Shown piece after piece: positions 1-5,756 of a stretch of 6,527 bases of DNA; positions within the stretch are counted from its first letter, which is position 1, and each line of letters opens with the position of its first letter. Made by a program: the position numbers and the translations under genes. Under the pieces are notes generated by a model. The model searched no databases. It worked only from the letters and a program-made list of their open reading frames with translations, and was not told where the DNA came from. The stretch comes from Alphaproteobacteria bacterium (GTDB lineage Bacteria > Pseudomonadota > Alphaproteobacteria > UBA3830). Location of the stretch: the NCBI GenBank assembly GCA_025998775.1, contig BNWK01000072.1:1-6527 (forward strand), in the 5' to 3' direction.

Positions 1-42
1 GCTGTATGTGTGTGGGTGTATTTGAGCGAGTGAATAAGTTAA

Positions 43-191
<149 letters not shown>

Positions 192-228
192 ACTTTTATT
201 TATTTACTTCCGTTTCACTTTTTTTTCG

Positions 229-252
229 TTTATTTTTCGAACATCAAAAAAT
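229..252 (+). promoter_or_regulatory. TTTATTTTT + TCA initiator upstream of the 253 gene
   Basis: TTTATTTTT lies at 229-237 and TCA at 244-246, with the A 7 bases before the ATG at 253. The same two-part arrangement precedes five other genes in the window. The TCA position fits the trichomonad initiator, where transcription starts at the A shortly before the start codon. The upstream T-rich element is inferred from recurrence only. Confidence 0.5.
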
Positions 253-544
253 ATGAGAGAGATGGTCTTGTACAAAGTTGTGATAGATTTTTACTGGACA
301 AGTGATGTTTTTACAGCCGAACAAATAATCGAAAGACTTTTTAGGTCAAGATTTATATTCATCCATTAGCAACGACGAGTATGTAGTATCATTCAAACTC
401 TACGATTTAACAAAACTGACAACCACTCTCACAGCCATAGGAGAAGCAAACATTGAATTCTCTACAGTCATTTGTTCTATAGATCAACTCTTTTTAATTT
501 TACCAAGGAAAATAATTACCAGTGGGATACAACCCGTGAATTAA
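253..544 (+). pseudogene. small unknown protein, one +1 frameshift
   Basis: I do not recognise this gene. From the ATG at 253 (a second ATG is at 262) the frame reads MREMVLYKVVIDFYWTSD and on through FTAEQIIE, then hits a stop at 367-369. Skipping one A of the AAA at 332-334 moves reading to a frame that stays open to a TAA at 542-544. It reads DFLGQDLYSSISNDEYVVSF and ends ITSGIQPVN. The joined product would be about 96 residues, soluble, with alternating hydrophobic strands and no signal peptide. A promoter-like module lies 7 bases upstream of the ATG. The joined frame looks protein-like throughout, so either the gene carries a recent one-base insertion or the assembly has an extra A. Confidence 0.5.
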
Positions 545-600
545 AAACGAACATATGTGATTATAAGGAATGAGAAAAACATGAAAAACACTAAAACTAA

Positions 601-631
601 TTTATTTTTTTTCATTCTTTCTATTTTTATA
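601..631 (+). promoter_or_regulatory. TTTATTTTT + TCATT initiator upstream of the 632 gene
   Basis: TTTATTTTT is at 601-609 and TCATTC begins at 612, giving a 5' leader of about 18 bases before the ATG at 632. This argues against the in-frame ATG at 581. Starting there would add a Phe/Ile-rich N-terminus that is simply the translated promoter T-run. Confidence 0.5.
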
Positions 632-959
632 ATGTCTCAACAAATTACCCCTGAAGTGATTAAAAATTTGGAAAACACAGGAATCATTGAAGATCCTGAA
701 ACTATTATTCCGAAACTTTCCGAAAATGCTCACGCAAATACTTACCCTTTTAATCATGGAAGATACTTTTTCGATTCTGATTCATTCCTGGTGGATTTTT
801 CCTCATGTACTTTTGAATGCCATTGGAATTCATGTGAAAAATTTAATGATGAAAATTTATGGTGATCAATTTCCTCATGTACTTTTGAATGCCATTGGAA
901 TTCAGAAAGCCATATCCGTTGCTGTTGCCACTTACAAACTTCAACATGGATTGAATTAA
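632..959 (+). pseudogene. Alba-like (DNA/RNA-binding) protein, frameshifted
   Basis: Reading from ATG 632 gives MSQQITPEVIKNLENTGIIE and continues to SDSFLVDF, about 56 residues. A +1 shift in the T run at 796-800 then continues in another frame to the TAA at 957-959. The C-terminal part reads HVKNLMMKIYGDQ, HVLLNAIGIQKAISVAVATY, then KLQHGLN. This resembles the end of an Alba/Rpp20-type domain: helix, strand, a hydrophobic-Gly turn, then a helix with an AIxxAVxxA pattern. Alba proteins bind DNA or RNA. In the original frame translation stops at 863-865 with an unrelated-looking tail. A 35-bp direct repeat inside the gene (798-832 and 870-904) may have caused the frameshift. The Alba assignment comes from pattern recognition only. 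Confidence 0.45.
798..904 (+). repeat. 35-bp direct repeat, 72-bp period
   Basis: A 35-base segment starting TTTCCTCATGTACTTTTGAA at 798-832 recurs without mismatch at 870-904. Both copies encode FPHVLLNAIGI in the same frame. The second copy fits an Alba-like strand followed by its helix. The first copy sits where a different strand would be expected, so it is probably the inserted one. Confidence 0.85.
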
Positions 960-1037
960 AAAAGTTGTTTGTTTGTAAACCACTCGTCTTTCCATTTTTT
1001 TTTTTTTACTGCACTTTTTTTTCCTCCCACTTTTAAT

Positions 1038-1143
1038 ATGAATTGAATTTTTTATCCGAGATTAAAAGTTGAGGTTAAAAGACACAATTCGAAAATTACA
1101 AGACTTTGCAAAGAAGTCATGCGGTATTGAATATCCTGGATAA
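1038..1143 (+). pseudogene. short degraded reading frame
   Basis: I do not recognise a family. ATG 1038 is followed one codon later by TGA (1044). After that one frame reads IFYPRLKVEVK. A +1 step in the AAAA at 1077-1080 joins it to DTIRKLQDFAKKSCGIEYPG and a TAA at 1141-1143. The last twenty residues look like a genuine amphipathic C-terminus. The upstream CCACTTTTA is initiator-like. This could be the remnant of a small gene or a chance open stretch. Confidence 0.25.
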
Positions 1144-1149
1144 ACCGTG

Positions 1150-1188
1150 AGTAAAATGTTCGCCTGATTATTTTTGTGTCATTCAAAA
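1150..1188 (+). promoter_or_regulatory. promoter of amphipathic protein copy 1
   Basis: AGTAAAATGTTC (1150-1161) is followed by ATTATTTTT (1167-1175) and TCA (1179-1181), with the A 8 bases from the ATG at 1189. The same AGTAAAATGTTC block and the following elements recur upstream of copy 3 (5317-5349), so the promoter seems to have been duplicated with the gene. Confidence 0.6.
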
Positions 1189-1964
1189 ATGGTCGATATA
1201 TTCGACAGAATCAAGACTGCATACAATTGGGTCAAAGAAAATGGAAAGAAGAAGATAGTGCCAATCGTCGGAAAACTCGGTGATTTAGTTCAAAGTGAAA
1301 TGGTACAAGGATTACTCAAACTCGGAGCAGAACATTTCGGAATGGGTGATTTATTAGAGAAAGCAAACAAAATAGCGAAAATTGCAAGTTCAGCAACGGA
1401 CTCATACGTAGCAGACACAAATAAATCAATCTTTGATATCGTTGAAGATCCAGCTGGCAACCACGGTGATCTCGGAATTAAAGGACTAAACAGAGACCTA
1501 ATATCAAAAATAGGTGATAACGCAAAAGCAACAAGGAATACCATAAACAACTTTCAAGAAAAGGGATTCAATAAAGATACATTAATGGGTGCTTACGACA
1601 TATATGAACAAATCACTAAAAAGGACACACTCACGGATAAAATGAAAAGCAAAATGGAAGATCTCAAATATAACACCGCTAAAACAATTGCAAATATAAG
1701 AAAGAATTCATTAGGCACAAATAGTTCTGGTATAATTAAAGCCAGTAATTTCATACCTGGAGTTGCAGTCGGTAAAGCCTTGTATAGAAACCCTGTCAAA
1801 GGACTTAATTTAATCCCTGGTGTTGCACTCGGTAAAGGTTTAGCCTCTGGTTATCGAACACTAAAAACAGTCTAACTAAACGTCCGGGTGATTTACATGA
1901 TAAAATCCAATTAACCAACAGTACAACACCGGCTAAGAAATGGTCGTGGGGAAAGAAAAAATGA
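1189..1964 (+). CDS. amphipathic basic protein, copy 1 (frameshifted end)
   Basis: First of three paralogues. The start at 1189 is the ATG just after the TCA initiator, and it aligns with the MV.IF starts of the others. Uninterrupted reading gives 228 residues to the TAA at 1873-1875. Residues 1-25 form a basic amphipathic helix with W14, then PIVGKLGDLV, which matches copy 3 at about 20 of the first 40 residues. The middle (about residues 60-180) is unique to this copy, polar and helical. It is followed by two repeats around IPGVAVGK and IPGVALGK. After the stop, a -1 frame continues with KRPGDLHDKIQL, clearly matching KRPNQLHDRIQL of copy 3, and ends WSWGKKK with TGA at 1962-1964. One missing A in the A5 run at 1863-1867 would restore a single frame. 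The likely role is a minor virion or membrane-active protein, by analogy only. Confidence 0.75.
1747..1839 (+). repeat. internal tandem repeat around IPGVAxGK
   Basis: The DNA at 1747-1779 recurs at 1807-1839, a period of 60 bases (20 codons), with about 27 of 33 bases matching. The units encode NFIPGVAVGKA and NLIPGVALGKG. The motif corresponds to IIPGLGTG in copy 3 and INPALGTG in copy 2, so a single ancestral Gly-rich motif appears to have doubled here. Confidence 0.7.
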
Positions 1965-1978
1965 GGAATAGTTTCGGA

Positions 1979-1993
1979 TTTATTTTTACATCA
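1979..1993 (+). promoter_or_regulatory. TTTATTTTT + TCA module upstream of copy 2
   Basis: TTTATTTTT at 1979-1987 and TCA at 1991-1993 repeat the arrangement seen at the other genes. Here an ATG (1994) follows the TCA immediately. It opens only a 15-codon frame ending at 2041, out of frame with the real gene, whose ATG is 28 bases further on. Confidence 0.5.
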
Positions 1994-2021
1994 ATGAAAA
2001 CACACCCAAGCAGCTTATCGG

Positions 2022-2515
2022 ATGGTTGGTACATTCAATAAAATCAAAAGCGATATTTCCGCCTTAGCAGCAAAAGCGAAAAAGAATCTGGTCTCAGTTC
2101 TTGGTACTATCGGCGATTTAGTTGCGAGTGATAAATTTCAAAAAATAATGGGACACGTTGCACCAGCGATAATTGTAATTAACCCCGCCCTTGGAACTGG
2201 ATTACGTGTTGCAGTAAAAGGTCTCTCCATCGCCGGAAAAATGGCAGGTCAAGCACGGGATGTACTAAAAGAAAACCCAAATGCATCAGCTATGGATTTC
2301 ATAAAAGGAGCACTAATTAAAAACCAACCAAAATATCCGAACCTGAACCGTTAGCAAAACCAATAAACGGACCTAAGCCAATAAGGCTAATAATGTAAAT
2401 ACTAATGATTAAAAAAATAATTGGAAAACCAATACCTAAACTAATAATGGGAAAACAGATGATTAGACCTATGATTAAACCACTAATGGGAAGGTCGATT
2501 CCTAAGAAAAACTGA
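2022..2515 (+). CDS. amphipathic basic protein, copy 2 (frameshifted tail)
   Basis: The protein opens MVGTFNKIK and aligns without gaps to copy 3 over the first 72 residues, about 30 identical by hand count. Shared landmarks are the basic amphipathic start, GDLVASD, the AP pair (47-48), PALGTG (55-60) and an SxAG near 69-72. The straight reading ends at TAG 2352-2354 (110 residues). A -1 shift in the A run before 2333 continues ISEPEPLAKPINGPKPIRLIM, interrupted by one TAA (2396-2398). It then runs on with KKIIGKPIPKLIMGK and RPMIKPLMGR to TGA 2513-2515. That tail is strikingly Lys/Pro/Ile/Met-rich and repetitive. Only the first 110 residues are supported as intact; the tail is probably a decayed or mis-sequenced extension. 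By analogy this is a minor virion or membrane-active protein. Confidence 0.7.
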
Positions 2516-2746
2516 AGCTAAATCATCTCTTCTACTAGAGAGAATAGAATGTCTGGTTTGGGGGCAAATTTGGACACTTTTAGTTTTGGTCACTTATTAT
2601 TTTCTTATTATTTAAGTTCGAATCCGCCTCCCACACTCATTTTTTTAAACTTTCCCTGACTTATTTATTAAAACCCTTCAAAAACCTTCAAAAGAACATA
2701 TAATAAAAATTACTTCAATTCATTTCAAAAACAAATTCATTTTTCT
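2516..2746. other. gene-free spacer with tRNA-3'-like motif
   Basis: I see no convincing gene here. GTTCGAATCC at 2616-2625 matches the tRNA T-loop/B-box consensus. It is followed by GCCTCCCACA, which looks like a T-stem and acceptor 3' strand, and by seven T at 2640-2646 like a pol III terminator. No matching 5' acceptor strand or paired T-stem is visible upstream. TGGTTTGGGGG at 2554-2564 is only a weak A-box. A complete tRNA is not supported. Confidence 0.4.
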
Positions 2747-3012
2747 TACCGTTCCCGAAACTATTTTTTTTTTTTTTTTACCGTTCCCGAAACTATTTTT
2801 TTTTTTACCGTTCCCGAAACGAGATATTTTACCGTTCCCGAAACTATTTTTTTTTACCGTTCCCGAAACGAGATATTTTACCGTTCCCGATACGACCGTT
2901 CCCGAAACGATATATTTTACCGTTCCCGATACGACCGTTCCCGAAACGAGATATTTTACCGTTCCCGAAACGAGCGTTCCCGAAACGATTTTCGTTATCG
3001 TTCTCGAAACTA
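2747..3012. repeat. tandem array of ACCGTTCCCGAAAC units
   Basis: Eleven copies of GTTCCCGA(A/T)AC occur, plus a final variant (GTTCTCGAAAC, about 2999-3009). They are separated by spacers of two kinds: pure T runs after CTA, or GAGATATTTT/GATATATTTT. Unit spacing is mostly 15-30 bases. Each core has CGTT and AACG arms, so it can form a small hairpin, and it contains TTCCCGAA, an inverted TTCnnGAA pair. No reading frame crosses it convincingly. Possible roles are a protein-binding array, a satellite, or an element end. Confidence 0.85.
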
Positions 3013-3096
3013 TTTTTCATTCCCTTTCAAAACGAAAACGTTATTCAAAAATGTGTTTCAAAAATGATTTTTTTTAAAATATTTTTTCATCATCCG

Positions 3097-3644
3097 AAAC
3101 AAAAAAAAGTGAAGTAAGTGTTTTGTATTTTGACATGGATGGAGCGTTAGCTCATGGTGGATCACATGCCTGCCACTGGATACCAGAGAAGAACCATTGA
3201 CGTAGCGGTGTTTTACCAACAATTCACCTGAAAAGTCGGCTGTCGTCGGGGGCGTACCCCATTAACCCGAGGCTGAAACCTTACAACATCCAAGGGCTGG
3301 GCGACCGAGGGGGGACCTAGACTTTCGCCACAGTGTTCGCTAACCTTATTAAAGGTGACCCTACTTACCTATTCGGCTACCCCCTCCTCTTAAAAATTAT
3401 AACTCAAAATGGTACCATTAATAGGGTCCATAAGGGGGAAGACCAAAAATGGTCCCAGATCGAAACCGCCCAGGGCATATTTTTTTTTTTTTTCTTTATT
3501 TTTCCTATAACTCCCGACAGAAGCAAAACTAAGTCTGGTAGTCTCTACATGTTTTGTACCTCTCGTGATGACCCACAAGACTCCCTCATGAAGTTTTTCA
3601 TGAAAGTGTACCGTTAAGCCAGGAAACACCAAACAAAAAAAAGT
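3097..3644. repeat. 14-bp direct repeat flanking the GC-richer island
   Basis: AAACAAAAAAAAGT occurs at 3097-3110 and again at 3631-3644, on either side of the compositionally distinct segment. It could be a target-site duplication of an inserted sequence, but the motif is low-complexity and could recur by chance. I found no terminal inverted repeats at the inner edges. Confidence 0.45.
3135..3617 (+). pseudogene. possible decayed gene in a GC-richer island
   Basis: I do not recognise this. From ATG 3135 one frame reads MDGALAHGGSHACHWIPEKN, meets TGA at 3198-3200 and continues to a TAG at 3318-3320. It then stays open to the TAA at 3615-3617. Only two stops in 161 codons suggests former coding. 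The later part includes ANLIKGDPTYLFGYPLLLKI and ends DSLMKFFMKVYR. A T run at 3480-3493 inserts a Phe string in the middle. Base composition is clearly richer in G+C than the neighbours. GGGGCGTACCCC (3249-3260) could fold as a hairpin, so a structured RNA or a fragment of a repeated element are alternatives. No promoter module precedes it. Confidence 0.3.
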
Positions 3645-4061
3645 TAGTAGGTTCGTAGAAATTTGTACTCAATTTTCCCATCGATACAAACAAAACTAAC
3701 CTTCGGTGTAAGAAGAAAAAAGATAGGCCTTGATGAGATCTAAAACTTTCCCTCTTACGACTTTCATCGAAAGTTGGTAACTAACGACTTACGAGGTCAT
3801 TTTAACAGAAAAGAATAACATCAAAATCAACCAAAACCGTAAGAGAAAAAATTGTTCATCTCATTCTCGATATCATTTTTCCAAACTATTAGTTACCAAG
3901 AATGTCATCGGTTGGGTTCGTAGTTCGTATTCATCTCTGTTCTTCATCGCGAGGCCAGAGCCGAGCCAAGTGAGATGCACTTATACAATAAAATAAAAAA
4001 AAACAAAAGTAAAATGAATCAAAGAGAATGAATCAAAGTACAAAAATAAAATGGTTAACAT
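3618..4061. other. gene-free spacer
   Basis: No credible gene is visible on either strand. There is a short hairpin, ACTTTC-ATC-GAAAGT, at 3760-3774, and an 11-bp inverted repeat, TTGGTAACTAA at 3774-3784 with TTAGTTACCAA at 3889-3899. A small GC-rich patch lies near 3948-3978. The right end (about 3984-4050) is A-rich and includes AATAAAATAAA. It lies downstream of the minus-strand nuclease gene. Confidence 0.5.
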
Positions 4062-4703
4062 TTATATCAGGTTGTAAAGTTTCTTAAACTTATTGTAATA
4101 TAATTTGACTCTTCTGTTTTTTGTATCCAATGCAGAAACATACACCGAGTTATTACGCTTATTATGACAAATATGTAATTTTTGATATATAATTCCAGTG
4201 AAGAAGTAAAAAGCATTTCTAGAAGGTAGGAACGTATAGAATTCGAATTCGTAAGAACCATAATCTCTTACATCAATAATTTCTTCATCATCGGGTAATT
4301 CGAATAAGTCTTCATCAGTAAATTCCTTGTTGAATTCTTTCCTATTCAGTAGATTGTTTGATTGAGAAAGCCAACGGATATTAGAGATAGAATTATTTTC
4401 TCTGTCTCCATCGTAGTGGTCGCAGTACTTAAAATGCTTAGGATTTTTGACGAATTGCTCAGCAATTAAGCGATGAAGGTTGCACGTTTCTTTTCCCAAT
4501 CTCAACTGCTTATATCCACTATTACTTTTTGAAATCTTTGGTTCAAACTTATCTTTAATCCTCCTCACTGTAAATGGTTTAACATTTAATATTTCCCATC
4601 CCTCATGAAGTCTCAGTGGAACGTATTCAACCACTTCATTTATGCTATCTTTTCGTGTATTGTGGTTGAGTTCGTCTTTGTGTGTATTATTGTTAAAGCT
4701 CAT
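4062..4703 (-). CDS. HNH homing-type endonuclease
   Basis: This 213-residue protein has the layout of small HNH homing endonucleases. An N-terminal module (about 27-70) contains GWEILNV and GYKQLRL, like NUMOD4-type segments. The nuclease core (about 76-121) follows. LHRLIAEQF gives H77, CDHYDGDRENN gives D95-H96 as the likely metal/general-base pair, and IRWLSQSNN gives N117 as the probable HNH Asn. The core appears complete, so the enzyme is predicted to cut DNA, probably as a selfish or element-associated nuclease. A C-terminal domain (about 135-213) resembles residues 69-141 of the divergent neighbour at 4807. It is likely a DNA-binding or partner domain. The gene is the only one on the minus strand and shares a 103-base intergenic region with that neighbour. 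Such genes are common in trichomonad genomes; target unknown. Confidence 0.88.
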   Translation of the reverse strand: MSFNNNTHKDELNHNTRKDSINEVVEYVPLRLHEGWEILNVKPFTVRRIKDKFEPKISKSNSGYKQLRLGKETCNLHRLIAEQFVKNPKHFKYCDHYDGDRENNSISNIRWLSQSNNLLNRKEFNKEFTDEDLFELPDDEEIIDVRDYGSYEFEFYTFLPSRNAFYFFTGIIYQKLHICHNKRNNSVYVSALDTKNRRVKLYYNKFKKLYNLI

Positions 4704-4806
4704 CTTTTTACAAGAATAAAAAAAATAAAAATAAAAAAATATTTCAAAGGAAAATTATAACTCACTTTTCTAAAAATAAAAATTTTTTTCCTTCTTAAAA
4801 AACGAG
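4704..4806. promoter_or_regulatory. bidirectional promoter region, HNH and 4807 gene
   Basis: The two genes start 103 bases apart and point away from each other, so both promoters must lie here unless transcripts begin inside the opposing gene. On the plus strand TCACTTTT near 4762-4769 matches the trichomonad initiator consensus but lies about 45 bases from ATG 4807, which is longer than usual. On the minus strand a T-rich TTTATTTTTA stretch lies upstream of ATG 4703 without a clean TCA. Confidence 0.45.
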
Positions 4807-5313
4807 ATGACACAAGAATCTTCATACGAACTCGAATCATGTTTGAAAACGTTAACACAAATCCTTAAACGTACGCTCACCACCATGAGACAAACGATTG
4901 AAGTAATTAATGACGATAGTTTATCAATCGCAGGTCCAAACAATTCTAAATCTTCATCGGAGGAAAAAAAGAAGAAGAAAGAGACGAAGATTAAATACGA
5001 GTTTGTAAATGAGCTTCCGAAAGGTTCAAGAAAAGTCCTTAACTTCAATGATTGGGACTTTGACAATCTCTACTACAATGACGGTGATTTCTACACCAAA
5101 GTAAACAATTCTTATCGTAAACTCGCTGTATTAGGTGATAAATCAAAACGTGTCAATACTTACGACATAAATAACAAATACCGAGGAATAACGTTAAACA
5201 AATTTACGAAAGAGTTAAAGAATTGGAACGTTGAGTTTGAAAAAACATCCAACAATGAAATTGAAGAAGATAAGATCGTTGAAGACAAAACAGCTGAAGA
5301 GACTGATTCATAA
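4807..5313 (+). CDS. coiled-coil protein sharing the HNH C-terminal domain
   Basis: 168 residues, not assigned to a known family. Residues 9-34 show hydrophobic positions L9, L13, L16, L20, L24, M27, I31, I34 at heptad-like spacing, so a short coiled coil and oligomerisation are likely. A Ser-rich and then Lys-rich linker (about 47-63, five consecutive Lys) follows. Residues 69-141 resemble the C-terminal part of the neighbouring HNH protein. Both have ELP near the start, FY followed six residues later by Y(R/Q)KL, and a final NKF.K.L. The nuclease motifs are absent. The tail is acidic (EIEEDKIVEDKTAEETDS). It is transcribed divergently from the nuclease. It might be a DNA-binding regulator that competes for, or partners with, the nuclease; this is inference. 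The stop lies 36 bases before the next gene. Confidence 0.85.
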   Translation: MTQESSYELESCLKTLTQILKRTLTTMRQTIEVINDDSLSIAGPNNSKSSSEEKKKKKETKIKYEFVNELPKGSRKVLNFNDWDFDNLYYNDGDFYTKVNNSYRKLAVLGDKSKRVNTYDINNKYRGITLNKFTKELKNWNVEFEKTSNNEIEEDKIVEDKTAEETDS

Positions 5314-5316
5314 TGA

Positions 5317-5349
5317 AGTAAAATGTTCTTTTATTTTTGTCTCATTTAA
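5317..5349 (+). promoter_or_regulatory. promoter of amphipathic protein copy 3
   Basis: AGTAAAATGTTC (5317-5328), TTTATTTTT (5330-5338) and TCA (5342-5344, A 6 bases before ATG 5350) fill the entire 36-base gap after the preceding gene. The set matches the promoter of copy 1 closely, which supports a separate transcript rather than read-through from upstream. Confidence 0.65.
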
Positions 5350-5709
5350 ATGGTAGGCATCTTTAAGAAGATCAAAGACGGTCTTAATTGGATTAAGAAC
5401 AAGGTTGTGAAAAATCTACTTCCTTACGTAGGCAAACTCGGTGATATCGTTGATTCAGATGCATTACAAACTGTCATAAAAGCAATCGCTCCAGTCGCAG
5501 ACACAATTATTCCAGGGTTAGGAACAGGAATCAATACGGCGAGAGAATTCATTAGCAAAGCTGGTAGTGGTGCAAGAACACTAATGAAAGGATTTGCTAA
5601 TGTTCCTAATTTAGCAAAAAGACCTAACCAACTTCATGACAGAATTCAACTGAAATCATTACCACCTCCATCTGATGAAAAAATTGATAATGGATTAGCT
5701 ATTGATTAA
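5350..5709 (+). CDS. amphipathic basic protein, copy 3 (pVI-like candidate)
   Basis: The intact member of the three-gene family, 119 residues. Residues 1-30 (MVGIFKKIKDGLNWIKNKVV and on) form a basic amphipathic helix with W14. GKLGDIVDSD (28-37) and a hydrophobic stretch with AP (47-48) and IIPGLGTG (53-60) follow. The C-terminus has KRPNQLHDRIQL, a PPP run and an acidic end. There is no signal peptide and no long transmembrane helix. The gene lies 47 bases upstream of the probable capsid gene. Adenovirus pVI is likewise small, starts with an amphipathic membrane-lytic helix and lies directly before hexon. I infer a minor virion protein, possibly for membrane disruption or packing under the capsid. 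No sequence-level match to pVI is claimed. Confidence 0.85.
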   Translation: MVGIFKKIKDGLNWIKNKVVKNLLPYVGKLGDIVDSDALQTVIKAIAPVADTIIPGLGTGINTAREFISKAGSGARTLMKGFANVPNLAKRPNQLHDRIQLKSLPPPSDEKIDNGLAID

Positions 5710-5726
5710 CGTAATGATTAAGAATT

Positions 5727-5756
5727 GTTCTTTTATTTTTCCCCCTATCAAAAAGG
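5727..5756 (+). promoter_or_regulatory. promoter of the capsid-like gene
   Basis: GTTC (5727-5730), TTTATTTTT (5732-5740) and TCA (5748-5750) lie between the stop of copy 3 and ATG 5757, with the A 7 bases upstream. GTTCTTTTATTTTT is shared base for base with the copy 3 promoter, so the two genes are probably expressed together but from separate starts. Confidence 0.6.

Noticed and set aside
1290..1799. Minus-strand open frames opposite copy 1
   Set aside because: They are shadows of a well-supported plus-strand gene with paralogues, and have no promoter module or motif.
1863..1870. Programmed -1 frameshift site in copy 1
   Set aside because: The codons CTA AAA ACA do not form an X XXY YYZ heptamer, and no clear downstream structure was seen. 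A base-count change is simpler.
2747..3012. CRISPR array
   Set aside because: The spacers are T runs or GAGATATTTT variants rather than unique sequences, the units are too short, and the context is eukaryotic.
3111..3630. Ribosomal RNA fragment
   Set aside because: The GC-rich blocks prompted the idea, but I could not recognise any conserved rRNA segment on either strand.
3390..3632. Minus-strand 80-residue open frame in the GC-richer island
   Set aside because: It overlaps the longer nearly open plus frame, contains a Lys run from the T tract, and has no recognisable motif. Kept only as an alternative reading of the island.
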